Source: Hydractinia symbiolongicarpus | Lineage: Eukaryota; Cnidaria; Hydrozoa; Anthoathecata; Hydractiniidae | DNA: 64,000 nt | NCBI RefSeq assembly: GCF_029227915.1 | Contig: NC_079888.1 | Coordinates: 7,981,001 to 8,045,000 of the forward strand | Reading direction: 5' to 3' | In this document: positions 24,744 through 34,934 of the stretch, one piece after another | How the letters are laid out: each line of letters opens with the position of its first letter | Position numbering within the stretch: the first letter of the stretch is position 1 | Notes under the pieces: model-generated | What the model saw: the letters and a program-made list of their open reading frames with translations, nothing else | Told to the model about the DNA's origin: nothing | The model's database searches: none | Translations under genes and position numbers: made by a program

Positions 24744-24926
24744 TGATTCGTTATTACGTTCCGCCATTGAAGCCGTCATGGACTTACGCAACAACTGACC
24801 ACACCTAAGATTACTTAAAGTTGGGCCACTCGCGTAATCCTACTGTTTGGGCTGGTATAAGGTTACGTGAGTCGAAACAGGTTCAGCAATGTTAGCTTTC
24901 CATAAAGTAGACGTGCTACAGAAATA

Positions 24927-25007
24927 GACGAGGTGCCCGAGTGGTTAAGGCGATGGACTGCTAATCCATTGGGCTCTACCACGTGGGTTCGAATGCCATC
25001 TTCGTCG
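24927..25007 (+). tRNA. tRNA-Ser(GCT), unit 29
   Basis: Same form as unit 27. Confidence 0.7.
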
Positions 25008-25014
25008 CACATTC

Positions 25015-25086
25015 GGTTCTATGGTGTATTGGTTAGAACTCTGGACTTTGAATCCAGCGATCCGAGTTCACATCTAGGTAGAACCT
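25015..25086 (+). tRNA. tRNA-Gln(TTG), unit 29
   Basis: Same form as unit 27. Confidence 0.65.
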
Positions 25087-25293
25087 GACCTTCTTTTTGA
25101 ATTCAGATTTAATCATTTGTGTAAAAATTACGTGAGGGAAAGGCTGAATTATTTAAAATTGACTATGCCATATTTGAATGCTTTCAAGTCATTTCTTCAA
25201 CTTTTGCCAAGTTTATGGCACCACTCATGCTTAGAAGGAGACTTGGTGATTTCCATGGCGCGTTCGTAATGCAATCCAAAGTCTATCAGAAAA

Positions 25294-25365
25294 CGCCCAA
25301 ACTGGGGCTCGAACCGAAGACCCTGAGATTAAGAGTCTCATGCTCTATTGAATGAGCTAGCCGGC
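25294..25365 (-). tRNA. tRNA-Lys(CTT), decayed, unit 29
   Basis: Same form as unit 27. Confidence 0.55.
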
Positions 25366-25548
25366 TGATTCGTTACTAGGTGCCGCCATTAAAGCCGTCT
25401 TGGACTTACGCAACAATTGACAACACATAAGATTAATAAAAATTGGTCCACTCCCGTACTCCTAGTGTTTGGGCTGGTAAAAGAGTACGTGAGTCGAAAC
25501 AGGTTCAGCAATCTTATCTTTCCATAAAGTAGACGTGGTACAGAAACA

Positions 25549-25629
25549 GAAGAGGTGGCCGAGTGGTATAGGCGATGGACTACTAATCCATTGCGCTCTG
25601 CCCGCGTGGGTTCGAATCCCACTTCGTCG
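25549..25629 (+). tRNA. tRNA-Ser with anticodon ACT, unit 30
   Basis: Duplicate of the unit 28 gene. Confidence 0.68.
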
Positions 25630-25636
25630 CACATTC

Positions 25637-25708
25637 GGTTCTATGGTGTAATGGTTAGCACTCTGGACTTTGCATCCAGCGATCCGAGTTCAAATCTCGG
25701 TAGAACCT
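25637..25708 (+). tRNA. tRNA-Gln(TTG), A37 to C, unit 30
   Basis: Duplicate of the unit 28 gene. Confidence 0.83.
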
Positions 25709-25914
25709 GACCTTCTTTTTGAATTCTTATTTAATCTTTTGTTTAACAAATACGTGAGGGAAAGGCTGATTTATTTAAAATTGACTAAGCCATATTTGAA
25801 TGCTTTCAAGTCACTTCTTCAACATTTGCCAGGTTTATGGCGGAATTCATGCTTAGAGAAGAATTGGTGATTTCCACGGCGCGTTCGTAATGCAATTAAA
25901 AGTGTATCAGAAAA

Positions 25915-25987
25915 CGCTCAACGTGGGGCTCGGACCCACGACCCTGAGATTAAGAGTCTCATGCTCTACCGACTGAGCTAGCCGGGC
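25915..25987 (-). tRNA. tRNA-Lys(CTT), unit 30
   Basis: T-loop change (CTCGGACC) and one acceptor change. Confidence 0.75.
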
Positions 25988-26170
25988 TGATTCGTTATTA
26001 GGTTCCGCCATTAAAGCCGTCTTGGACTTACGCAACAATTGACCACACCTAAAATTACCTAAAATTGGGTCGCTCGCGTACTCCTACTGTTTGGGCTGGA
26101 AAAAGGTTACGTGAGTCGAAACAGGTTCAGCAATGTTAGCTTTCCATAAAGTAGACGTGGTACAGAAACA

Positions 26171-26252
26171 GACGAGGTGGCCGAGTGGTTAAGGCGATGG
26201 ACTGCTAGTCCATTGGGCTCTGCCCGCGTGGGTTCGAATCCCATCTTCGTCG
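26171..26252 (+). tRNA. tRNA-Ser(GCT), unit 31
   Basis: A38 to G; otherwise consensus. Confidence 0.9.
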
Positions 26253-26259
26253 CACATTC

Positions 26260-26331
26260 GGTTCTATGGTGTAATGGTTAGCACTCTGGACTTTGAATCC
26301 AGCGATCCGAGTTCAAATCTCGGTAGAACCT
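26260..26331 (+). tRNA. tRNA-Gln(TTG), unit 31
   Basis: Consensus. Confidence 0.95.
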
Positions 26332-26537
26332 GATCTTCTTTTTGAATTCTTATTTAATCTTTTGTTTAATAAATACGTGGGGGAAAGGCTGATTTCTTTA
26401 AAATTGACTAAGCCATACTTGAATGCTTTCAATTTATTTCTTCAACATTTGCCAGGTTTATGGCAGAGCTCATGCTTAGAGGAGAATTGGTGATTTCCAC
26501 GGCGCGTTCGTAATGAAATTTAAAGTGTATCAGAAAA

Positions 26538-26610
26538 CACCCAACGTGGGGTTCGAACCCACGACCCTGAGATTAAGAGTCTCATGCTCTACCGACTGAG
26601 CTAGCCAGAC
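26538..26610 (-). tRNA. tRNA-Lys(CTT), unit 31
   Basis: Acceptor positions 2 and 4 become wobble pairs. Confidence 0.78.
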
Positions 26611-26793
26611 TAATTCGTTATTAGGTTCCTCCATTAAAGCCATCTTGGACTTACGCAACAATTGACCACACCTAATATTACTTAAAATTGCGCCACTCCC
26701 GTAATCCAACTGTTTGGGCTGGTAAAAGGTTACGTGAGTCGAAACAGGTTCAGCAATGTTAGCTTTCCATAAAGTAGACGTCGTACAGAAACA

Positions 26794-26874
26794 GACTAGG
26801 TGGTCGAGTGGTTAAGGCGATGGACTGCTAATCCATTGGGCTCTACCACGTGGGTTCGAATCCCATCTTCGTCG
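26794..26874 (+). tRNA. tRNA-Ser(GCT), unit 32
   Basis: 81 nt, with a G4 to T acceptor change and a short variable arm. Confidence 0.68.
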
Positions 26875-26881
26875 CACATTC

Positions 26882-26953
26882 GGTTCTATGGTGTATTGGT
26901 TAGCACTCTGGACTTTGAATCCAGCAATCCGAGTTAAAATCTAGGTAGAAACT
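26882..26953 (+). tRNA. tRNA-Gln(TTG), unit 32
   Basis: T-loop and acceptor changes. Confidence 0.6.
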
Positions 26954-27155
26954 GACATTCTTTTTGAATTCTGATTTAATCTTTTATTTTAAAAAATACG
27001 TGAGGGAAAGGATGATTATTTAAAACTGACTAAGCCATATTTGAATGCTTTCAAGTCATTTCTTCAACATTTGCCAGGTTTATGGCGGAGCTCATGCTTA
27101 AAGGAGAATTGGTGATTTCCACGGTTTGTAATGCAATCCAAAGTCTATCAGAAAA

Positions 27156-27228
27156 CGCCCAACGTGGGACTCGAACCCACGACCCTGAGATTAAGAGTCT
27201 CATACTCTACTTACTGAGCTAGTCGGGC
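27156..27228 (-). tRNA. tRNA-Lys(CTT), unit 32
   Basis: Acceptor G6 to A improves pairing; D-loop changes. Confidence 0.8.
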
Positions 27229-27411
27229 TGATACGTTATAAGGTTCCGCCATTAAAGCCGTCTTGGACTTACGCAACAATTGACCACACCTAAAATTACT
27301 TAAAATTGGGTCGCTCGCGTACTCTTACTGTTTGGGCTGGTAAAAGGTTACGTGAGTCGAAACAGGTTCAGCAATGTTAGCTTTCCATAAAGTAGACGTC
27401 GTACAGAAACA

Positions 27412-27493
27412 GACTAGGTGGTCGAGTGGTTAAGGCGATGGACTGCTAATCCATTGGGCTCTGACTGCGTGGTTTCGAATCCCATCTTCGTCG
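27412..27493 (+). tRNA. tRNA-Ser(GCT), unit 33
   Basis: Acceptor G4 to T and a T-stem change. Confidence 0.7.
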
Positions 27494-27500
27494 CACATTT

Positions 27501-27572
27501 AGTTCTATGCTGTAATGGTTAGCACTCTGGACTTTAAATCCAGAGATCCGAGTTCAAATCTTGGTAGAACCT
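27501..27572 (+). tRNA. Gln-type tRNA with anticodon TTA (UAA), unit 33
   Basis: The loop is CTTTAAA on a paired CTGGA/TCCAG stem. G1 is A and the T-stem has one change. It would read the ochre stop codon. Confidence 0.75.
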
Positions 27573-27771
27573 GACTTTCTTTTTGAACTCTGACTTAATC
27601 ATTTGTTTAAAAAATGCGTGAGGAAGGGATGATTTATCCAAAATTGACTAAGCCATATTTGAATGCTTTCAAGTCATTTCGTCAACATTTGCCAGGTTTA
27701 TGGCGGAACTAAATTGTGAATTGGTGATTTCCACGGCGCGTTCGTAATGCAATTAAAAGTGTATCAGAAAA

Positions 27772-27844
27772 CGCCCAACGTGGGGCTCGAACCCACGACC
27801 CTGAGATTAAGAGTCTCATGCTCTACCGACTGAGCTAGCCGGGC
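27772..27844 (-). tRNA. tRNA-Lys(CTT), unit 33, reference copy
   Basis: This is a 73-nt tRNA that decodes AAG lysine codons. The acceptor GCCCGGC pairs with GTTGGGC, the discriminator is G, and the loop is CTCTTAA on a TGAGA/TCTCA stem. Box A (TAGCTCAGTCGG) and box B (GGTTCGAGCCC) are intact. It closely resembles animal tRNA-Lys(CTT). A TTTT run directly follows on the minus strand. Confidence 0.95.
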
Positions 27845-28026
27845 TGATTCGTTATTAGGTTCCGCCATTAAAGCCGTCTTGGACTTACGCAACAATTGAC
27901 CACACCTAATATTACTTAAATTTGGGCCACTTGGTAATCCTACTGTTTGGGCTGGTAAAAGGTTACGTGAGTCGAAACAGGTTCAGCAATGTTAGCTTTC
28001 CATGAAGTAGACGTGGTACAGAAACA

Positions 28027-28108
28027 GACGAGGTGGCCGAGTGGTTAAGGCGATGGACTGCTAATCCATTGGGCTCTGCCCGCGTGGGTTCGAATACCAT
28101 CTTCGTCG
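28027..28108 (+). tRNA. tRNA-Ser(GCT), unit 34
   Basis: One T-stem change. Confidence 0.88.
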
Positions 28109-28115
28109 CACATTC

Positions 28116-28187
28116 TGTTCTATGGTGTAATGTTTAGCACTCTGGACTTAGAATCCAGCGATCCGAGTTCAAATCTCGGTAGAACCT
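28116..28187 (+). tRNA. Gln-type tRNA with anticodon TAG (Leu CUA), unit 34
   Basis: The loop is CTTAGAA, so U35 has become A. G1 is T. Its duplicate at 23149 retains TTG. Confidence 0.75.
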
Positions 28188-28393
28188 GATCTTCTTTTTG
28201 AATTCTTATTTAATCTTTTGTTTAATAAATACGTGAGGGAAAGGCTGATTTATTTAAAATTGTCTAAGCCATATTTGAATGCTTTCAAGTCATTTCTTCA
28301 ACATTTGCCAGGTTTATGGGAGAACTCATGCTTAGAGGAGAATTGGTGATTTCCACGGCGCGTTCGTAATGCAATTAAAAGTGTATCAGAAAA

Positions 28394-28466
28394 CGCCCAA
28401 CGTGGGGCTCGAGCCCACGACCCTGAGATTAAGAGCCTCATGCTCTACCGACTGAGCTAGCCGTGC
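28394..28466 (-). tRNA. tRNA-Lys(CTT), unit 34
   Basis: Acceptor C3 to A and an anticodon-stem change. Confidence 0.72.
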
Positions 28467-28649
28467 TGATTCGTTATTACGTTCCGCCATTGAAGCCGTC
28501 ATGGACTTACGCAACAACTGACCACACCTAAGATTACTTAAAGTTGGGCCACACGCGTAATCCTACTGTGTGGGCTGGTATAAGGTTACGTGAGTCGAAA
28601 CAGGTTCAGCAATGTTAGCTTTCCATAAAGTAGACGTGCTACAGAAACA

Positions 28650-28730
28650 GACGAGGTGCCCGAGTGGTTAAGGCGATGGACTGCTAATCCATTGGGCTCT
28701 ACCACGTGGGTTCGAATGCCATCTTCGTCG
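28650..28730 (+). tRNA. tRNA-Ser(GCT), unit 35
   Basis: Same form as unit 27. Confidence 0.7.
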
Positions 28731-28737
28731 CACATTC

Positions 28738-28809
28738 GGTTCTATGGTGTATTGGTTAGAACTCTGGACTTTGAATCCAGCGATCCGAGTTCACATCTAG
28801 GTAGAACCT
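28738..28809 (+). tRNA. tRNA-Gln(TTG), unit 35
   Basis: Same form as unit 27. Confidence 0.65.
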
Positions 28810-29016
28810 GACCTTCTTTTTGAATTCAGATTTAATCGTTTGTGTAAAAAATACGTGAGGGAAAGGCTGAATTATTTAAAATTGACTATGCCATATTTGA
28901 ATGCTTTCAAGTCATTTCTTCAACTTTTGCCAAGTTTATGGCACCACTCATGCTTAGAAGGAGACTTGGTGATTTCCATGGCGCGTTCGTAATGCAATCC
29001 AAAGTCTATCAGAAAA

Positions 29017-29088
29017 CGCCCAAACTGGGGCTCGAACCGAAGACCCTGAGATTAAGAGTCTCATGCTCTATTGAATGAGCTAGCCGGC
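29017..29088 (-). tRNA. tRNA-Lys(CTT), decayed, unit 35
   Basis: Same form as unit 27. Confidence 0.55.
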
Positions 29089-29271
29089 TGATTCGTTACT
29101 AGGTGCCGCCATTAAAGCCGTCTTGGACTTACGCAACAATTGACCACACCTAAAAATACCTAAAATTGGGTCGCTCGCGTACTCCTACTGTTTGGGCTGG
29201 AAAAAGGTTACGTGAGTCGAAACAGGTTCAGCAATGTTAGCTTTCCATAAAGTAGACGTGGTACAGAAACA

Positions 29272-29353
29272 GACGAGGTGGCCGAGTGGTTAAGGCGATG
29301 GACTGCTAGTCCATTGGGCTCTGCCCGCGTGGGTTCGAATCCCATCTTCGTCG
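29272..29353 (+). tRNA. tRNA-Ser(GCT), unit 36
   Basis: A38 to G; otherwise consensus. Confidence 0.9.
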
Positions 29354-29360
29354 CACATTC

Positions 29361-29432
29361 GGTTCTATGGTGTAATGGTTAGCACTCTGGACTTTGAATC
29401 CAGCGATCCGAGTTCAAATCTCGGTAGAACCT
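29361..29432 (+). tRNA. tRNA-Gln(TTG), unit 36
   Basis: Consensus. Confidence 0.95.
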
Positions 29433-29638
29433 GATCTTCTTTTTGAATTCTTATTTAATCTTTTGTTTAATAAATACGTGGGGGAAAGGCTGATTTCTTT
29501 AAAATTGACTAAGCCATATTTGAATGCTTTCAATTTATTTCTTCAACATTTGCCAGGTTTATGGCAGAGCTCATGCTTAGAGGAGAAATGGTGATTTCCA
29601 CGGCGCGTTTGTAATGAAATTTAAAGTGTATCAGAAAA

Positions 29639-29711
29639 CACCAAACGTGGGGTTCGAACCCACGACCCTGAGATTAAGAGTCTCATGCTCTACCGACTGA
29701 GCTAGCCAGAC
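29639..29711 (-). tRNA. tRNA-Lys(CTT), unit 36
   Basis: As unit 31, with one more acceptor change. Confidence 0.7.
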
Positions 29712-29894
29712 TAATTCGTTATTAGGTTCCTCCATTAAAGCCATCTTGGACTTACGCAACAATTGACCACACCTAAGATTACTTAAAATTGCGCCACTCC
29801 CGTAATCCAACTGTTTGGGCTGGTAAAAGGTTACGTGAGTCGAAACAGGTTCAGCAATGTTAGCTTTCCATAAAGTAGACGTCGTACAGAAACA

Positions 29895-29974
29895 GACTAG
29901 GGGTCGAGTGGTTAAGGCGATGGACTGCTAATCCATTGGGCTCTACCACGTGGGTTCGAATCCCATCTTCGTCG
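29895..29974 (+). tRNA. tRNA-Ser(GCT), unit 37
   Basis: 80 nt: also lost one base next to box A. Confidence 0.6.
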
Positions 29975-29981
29975 CACATTC

Positions 29982-30053
29982 GGTTCTATGGTGTATTGGT
30001 TAGCACTCTGGACTTTGAATCCAGCAATCCGAGTTCAAATCTAGGTAGAAACT
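29982..30053 (+). tRNA. tRNA-Gln(TTG), unit 37
   Basis: T-arm and acceptor changes as in unit 32, but the T-loop is normal. Confidence 0.65.
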
Positions 30054-30254
30054 GACATTCTTTTTGAATTCTGATTTAATCTTTTTTTAAAAAAATACGT
30101 GAGGGAAAGGATGATTATTTAAAACTGACTAAGCCATATTTGAATGCTTTCAAGTCATTTCTTCAACATTTGCCAGGTTTATGGCGGAGCTCATGCTTAA
30201 AGGAGAATTGGTGATTTCCACGGTTTGTAATGCAATCCAAAGTCTATCAGAAAA

Positions 30255-30327
30255 CGCCCAACGTGGGACTCGAACCCACGACCCTGAGATTAAGAGTCTC
30301 ATACTCTACTTACTGAGCTAGTCGGGC
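30255..30327 (-). tRNA. tRNA-Lys(CTT), unit 37
   Basis: Same form as unit 32. Confidence 0.8.
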
Positions 30328-30510
30328 TGATACGTTATAAGGTTCCGCCATTAAAGCCGTCTTGGACTTACGCAACAATTGACCACACCTAAAATTACTT
30401 AAAATTGGGTCGCTCGCGTACTCTTACTGTTTGGGCTGGTAAAAGGTTACGTGAGTCGAAACAGGTTCAGCAATGTTAGCTTTCCATAAAGTAGACGTCG
30501 TACAGAAACA

Positions 30511-30592
30511 GACTAGGTGGTCGAGTGGTTAAGGCGATGGACTGCTAATCCATTGGGCTCTGCCTGCGTGGTTTCGAATCCCATCTTCGTCG
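30511..30592 (+). tRNA. tRNA-Ser(GCT), unit 38
   Basis: Same form as unit 33. Confidence 0.7.
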
Positions 30593-30599
30593 CACATTC

Positions 30600-30671
30600 A
30601 GTTCTATGCTGTAATGGTTAGCACTCTGGACTTTAAATCCAGAGATCCGAGTTCAAATCTTGGTAGAACCT
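30600..30671 (+). tRNA. Gln-type tRNA with anticodon TTA (UAA), unit 38
   Basis: Duplicate of the unit 33 ochre-reading form. Confidence 0.75.
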
Positions 30672-30876
30672 GACTTTCTTTTTGAACTCTGACTTAATCA
30701 TTTGTTTAAAAAATGCGTGAGGAAGGGATGATTTATCCAAAATTGACTAAGCCATATTTGAATGCTTTCAAGTCATTTCGTCAACATTTGCCAGGTTTAT
30801 GGCGGAACTAATGCTTAGAGGTGAATTGGTGATTTCCACGGCGCGTTCGTAATGCAATCCAAAGTCTATCAGAAAA

Positions 30877-30949
30877 CGCCCAACGTGGGGTTCGAAACCA
30901 CGACCTTGAGATTAAGAGTCTCATGCTCTACCGATTAAGCTAGCCGGGC
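30877..30949 (-). tRNA. tRNA-Lys(CTT), unit 38
   Basis: T-stem G53 to T and D-arm changes. Confidence 0.68.
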
Positions 30950-31131
30950 TGATTCGTTTTTAGTTGCCGCCACTAAAGCTGTCTTGGACTTATGCAACAA
31001 TTGACCACACTTTAGATTACTTGAAATTGGGCCACTTGGTAATCCTACTGTTTGGGCTGGTAAAAGGTTACGTGAGTCGAAGTAGGTTCTGCAATGTTAG
31101 CTTTCCATGAAGTAGACGTGGTACAGAAACA

Positions 31132-31213
31132 GACGAGGTGGCCGAGTGGTTAAGGCGATGGACTGCTAATCCATTGGGCTCTGCCCACGTGGGTTCGAAT
31201 ACCATCTTCGTCG
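31132..31213 (+). tRNA. tRNA-Ser(GCT), unit 39
   Basis: Variable-arm and T-stem single changes. Confidence 0.85.
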
Positions 31214-31220
31214 CACATTC

Positions 31221-31292
31221 GGTTCTATGGTGTAATGATTAGCATTCTGGACTTTGAATCCAGCGATGCAAATTCAAATCTCGGTAGAACCT
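31221..31292 (+). tRNA. tRNA-Gln(TTG), unit 39
   Basis: T-stem decay (GATGCAAATTC). Confidence 0.65.
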
Positions 31293-31498
31293 GGCCTTCT
31301 TTTTGAATTCTGATTTAATCTTTTGTTTAAAAAATACGTGAGGGAAAGGCTGATTTATTTAAAATTGACTAAGCCATATTTGAATGCTTTCAAGTCATTT
31401 CTTCAACATTTGCCAGGTTTATGGCGGAACTAATGCTTAGAGGTGAATTGGTGATTTCCACGGCGCGTTCGTAATGCAATTAAAAGTGTATCAGATAA

Positions 31499-31571
31499 CG
31501 CCCACGGTGGGGCACGAAACCATGACCCTGAGATTAAGAGTCTCATGCTCTACCGACTGAGCTAGCCGGGC
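31499..31571 (-). tRNA. tRNA-Lys(CTT), box B damaged, unit 39
   Basis: The T-loop reads TTTCGTGCC, losing A58 and the 53-61 pair. Confidence 0.55.
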
Positions 31572-31754
31572 TGATTCGTTATTAGGTTCCGCCATTAAAG
31601 CCGTCTTGGACTTACGCAACAATTGACCACACCTAAGATTACTTAAAATTGGGCCACTCGCGTAATCCTACTGTTTGGGCTGGTAAAAGGTTACGTGAGT
31701 CGAAACAGGTTCAGCAATGTTAGCTTTCCATAAAGTAGACGTGGTCCAAAAACA

Positions 31755-31836
31755 GACGAGGTGGTCGAGTGGTTAAGGCGATGGACTGCTGATCCATTGG
31801 ACTCTGCCTGCGTGGGTTCGAATCCCATCTTCGTCG
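31755..31836 (+). tRNA. tRNA-Ser(GCT), unit 40
   Basis: A37 to G; variable-arm changes. Confidence 0.78.
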
Positions 31837-31843
31837 CAACTTC

Positions 31844-31915
31844 TGTTCTATGGTGTAATGTTTAGCACTCTGGACTTTGAATCCAGCGATCCGAGTTCAA
31901 ATCTCGGTAGAATCT
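31844..31915 (+). tRNA. tRNA-Gln(TTG), unit 40
   Basis: G1 to T; one acceptor change. Confidence 0.78.
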
Positions 31916-32121
31916 GATCTTCTTTTTGAATTCTTATTTAATCTTTTGTTTAATAAATACGTGAGGGAAAGGCTGATTTATTTAAAATTGTCTAAGCCAT
32001 ATTTGAATGCTTTCAAGTCATTTCTTCAACATTTGCCAGGTTTATGGCAGAACTCATGCTTAGAGGAGAATTGGTGATTTCCACGGCGCGTTCGTAATGC
32101 AATTAAAAGTGTATCAGAAAA

Positions 32122-32194
32122 CGCCCAACGTGGGGCTCGAACCCACGACCCTGTGATTAAGAGTCTCATGCTCTACCGACTGAGCTAGCCGTGC
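32122..32194 (-). tRNA. tRNA-Lys(CTT), unit 40
   Basis: Acceptor C3 to A and one anticodon-stem change. Confidence 0.75.
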
Positions 32195-32377
32195 TGATTC
32201 GTTATTATGTTCCGCCATTGAAGCCGTCATGGACTTACGCAACAACTGACCACACCTAAGATTACTTAAAGTTGGGCCACTCGCGTAATCCTACTGTTTG
32301 GGCTGGTATAAGGTTACGTGAGTCGAAACAGATTCAGCAATGTTAGCTTTCCATAAAGTAGACGTGCTACAGAAACA

Positions 32378-32459
32378 GACGAGGTGCCCGAGTGGTTAGG
32401 GCGATGGACTGCTAATCCATTGGGCTCTGCCCACGTGGGTTCGAATACCATCTTCGTCG
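32378..32459 (+). tRNA. tRNA-Ser(GCT), unit 41
   Basis: D-arm TGCCCGAGTGGTTAGGG; T-stem change. Confidence 0.75.
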
Positions 32460-32466
32460 CACATTC

Positions 32467-32538
32467 GGTTCTATGGTGTAATGATTAGCATTCTGGACTT
32501 TGAATCCAGCGATGCAAGTTCAAATCTCGGTAGAACCT
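32467..32538 (+). tRNA. tRNA-Gln(TTG), unit 41
   Basis: T-stem and D-loop changes. Confidence 0.72.
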
Positions 32539-32744
32539 GGCCTTCTTTTTGAATTCTGATTTAATCTTTTGTTTAAAAAATACGTGAGGGAAAGGCTGAT
32601 TTATTTAAAATTTACTAAGCCATATTTGAATGCTTTCAAGTCATTTCTTCAACATTTGCCAGGTTTAAGGCAGAACTCATGCTTAGAGGAGAATTGGTGA
32701 ATTCCACGGCGCGTTCGTAATGCAATTTTAAGTGTATCAGAAAA

Positions 32745-32817
32745 CGCCCAACGTGGGGTTCGAACCCACAACCTTGAGATTAGGAGTCTCATGCTCTACC
32801 GATTAAGCTAGCCGAGC
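32745..32817 (-). tRNA. Lys-type tRNA with anticodon CCT (Arg AGG), unit 41
   Basis: The loop is CTCCTAA on a paired stem. The T-loop is intact and one acceptor wobble is introduced. Confidence 0.75.
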
Positions 32818-33000
32818 TGATTCGTTTTTAGGTGCCGCCACTAAAGCTGTCTTGGACTTATGCAACAATTGACCACACTTTAGATTACTTGAAATTGGGT
32901 CACTCGCGTAATCCTACTGTTTGGGCTGGTAAAAGGTTACGTGAGTCGAAACAGGTTTAGCAATGTTAGCTTTCCATAACGTAGACGTGGTACAGAAAGA

Positions 33001-33082
33001 GACGAGGCGTTTGAGTGGTTAAGGCGATGGACTGCTAATCCATTGGGCTCTGCCCGCGTGAGTTCGAATCCCATCTTCGTCG
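33001..33082 (+). tRNA. tRNA-Ser(GCT), unit 42
   Basis: Box A altered (CGTTTGAGTGG) and a T-stem change. Confidence 0.65.
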
Positions 33083-33089
33083 TAAATTC

Positions 33090-33161
33090 GGTTCTATGGT
33101 GTAATGGTTAGCACTCTGGACTTTGAATCCAGCGATCCGGGTTCAAATCTCGTTAGAACCC
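33090..33161 (+). tRNA. tRNA-Gln(TTG), unit 42
   Basis: T-stem change; discriminator C. Confidence 0.75.
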
Positions 33162-33344
33162 GACCTTCTTTTTGAATGCTGATTTAATAGTTTGTGTAAA
33201 AAATACGTGAGGGAAAGGCTGAATTATTTAAAATTGACTAAGCCATATTTGAATGCTTTCAAGTCATTTCTTCAACATTTGCTTAGAGGAGAATTGGTGA
33301 TTTCCACGGCACGTTCGTAATGCAATTAAAAGTGTATCAGAAAA

Positions 33345-33417
33345 CGCCCAACGTGGGGCTCGAACCCACGACCCTGAGATTAAGAGTCTCATGCTCTACC
33401 GACTGAGCTAGCCGGGC
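33345..33417 (-). tRNA. tRNA-Lys(CTT), unit 42
   Basis: Consensus. Confidence 0.95.
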
Positions 33418-33599
33418 TGATTCGTTATTAGGTTCCGCCATTAAAACCGTCTTGGACTTACGCAACAATTGACCACACCTAAGATTACTTAAATTTGGGC
33501 CACTTGGTAATCCTACTGTTTGGGCTGGTAAAAGGTTACGTGAGTCGAAGTAGGTTCAGCAATGTTAGCTTTCCATGAAGTAGACGTGGTACAGAAACA

Positions 33600-33681
33600 G
33601 ACGAGGTGGCCGAGTGGTTAAGGCGATGGACTGCTAATCCATTGGGCTCTGTCCGCGTGGGTTCGAATACCATCTTCGTCG
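33600..33681 (+). tRNA. tRNA-Ser(GCT), unit 43
   Basis: Variable-arm and T-stem single changes. Confidence 0.85.
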
Positions 33682-33688
33682 CACATTC

Positions 33689-33760
33689 GGTTCTATGGTG
33701 TAATGATTAGCATTCTGGACTTTGAATCCAGCGATGCAAGTTCAAATCTCGGTAGAACCT
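33689..33760 (+). tRNA. tRNA-Gln(TTG), unit 43
   Basis: Same form as unit 41. Confidence 0.72.
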
Positions 33761-33966
33761 GGCCTTCTTTTTGAATTCTGATTTAATCTTTCGTTTAAAA
33801 AATACGTGAGGGAAAGATTGATTTATTTAAAATTGACTAAGCCATATTTGAATGCTTTCAAGTCATTTCTTCAACATTTGCCAGGTTTATGGCGGAACTA
33901 ATGCTTAGAGGTGAATTGGTGATTTCCACGGCGCGTTCGTAATGCAATTAAAAGTGTATCAGATAA

Positions 33967-34039
33967 CGCCCAAGGTGGGGCACGAAACCATGACCCTGAG
34001 ATTAAGAGTCTCATGCTCTACCGACTGAGCTAGCCGGGC
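33967..34039 (-). tRNA. tRNA-Lys(CTT), box B damaged, unit 43
   Basis: T-loop as in unit 39. Confidence 0.55.
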
Positions 34040-34222
34040 TGATTCGTTATTAGGTTCCGCCATTAATGCCGTCTTGGACTTACGCAACAATTGACCACAC
34101 CTAAGATTACTTAAAATTGGGCCACTCGCGTAATCCTACTGTTTGGGCTGGTAAAAGGTTACGTGAGTCGAAACAGGTTCAGCAATGTTAGCTTTCCATA
34201 AAGTAGACGTGGTACAAAAACA

Positions 34223-34304
34223 GACGAGGTGGTCGAGTGGTTAAGGCGATGGACTGCTGATCCATTGGACTCTGCCTGCGTGGGTTCGAATCCCATCTTC
34301 GTCG
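34223..34304 (+). tRNA. tRNA-Ser(GCT), unit 44
   Basis: Same form as unit 40. Confidence 0.78.
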
Positions 34305-34311
34305 CACATTC

Positions 34312-34383
34312 TGTTCTATGGTGTAATGTTTAGCACTCTGGACTTTGAATCCAGCGATCCGAGTTCAAATCTCGGTAGAATCT
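34312..34383 (+). tRNA. tRNA-Gln(TTG), unit 44
   Basis: Same form as unit 40. Confidence 0.78.
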
Positions 34384-34589
34384 GATCTTCTTTTTGAATT
34401 CTTATTTAATCTTTTGTTTAATAAATACGTGAGGGAAAGGCTGATTTATTTAAAATTGTCTAAGCCATATTTGAATGCTTTCAAGTCATTTCTTCAACAT
34501 TTGCCAGGTTTATGGCAGAACTCATGCTTAGAGGAGAATTGGTGATTTCCACGGCGCGTTCGTAATGCAATTAAAAGTGTATCAGAAAA

Positions 34590-34662
34590 CGCCCAACGTG
34601 GGGCTCGAACCCACGACCCTGACATTAAGAGTCTCATGCTCTACCGACTGAGCTAGCCGTGC
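34590..34662 (-). tRNA. tRNA-Lys(CTT), unit 44
   Basis: Anticodon-stem and acceptor C3 changes. Confidence 0.72.
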
Positions 34663-34845
34663 TGATTCGTTATTACGTTCCGCCATTGAAGCCGTCATGG
34701 ACTTACGCAACAACTGACCACACCTAAGATTACTTAAAGTTGGGCCACTCGCGTAATCCTACTGTTTGGGCTGGTATAAGGTTACGTGAGTCGAAACAGG
34801 TTCAGCAATGTTAGCTTTCCATAAAGTAGACGTGCTACAGAAACA

Positions 34846-34927
34846 GACGAGGTGCCCGAGTGGTTAGGGCGATGGACTGCTAATCCATTGGGCTCTGCCC
34901 ACGTGGGTTCGAATACCATCTTCGTCG
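34846..34927 (+). tRNA. tRNA-Ser(GCT), unit 45
   Basis: Same form as unit 41. Confidence 0.75.
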
Positions 34928-34934
34928 CACATTC

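Larger units (their letters stand above)
23427..25914. repeat. Tandem two-unit duplication, 1244 bp
   Basis: 23427-24670 and 24671-25914 are nearly identical two-unit blocks. Both carry the Ser gene with anticodon ACT and the Gln gene with A37 changed to C. Confidence 0.9.
22882..29088. repeat. Higher-order repeat, 4967-bp offset
   Basis: Units 26-27 (about 22882-24121) recur at about 27849-29088, a shift of 4967 bp. They share the CTTGGTAATC spacer deletion, the Gln 5' T and the Lys with the altered T-stem. Confidence 0.85.
26050..30815. repeat. Higher-order repeat, ~3101-bp offset
   Basis: Units 31-33 (about 26050-27715) recur as units 36-38 (about 29150-30815). Shared marks are the GACTAGG Ser genes and the Gln gene with anticodon TTA. 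Confidence 0.85.
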
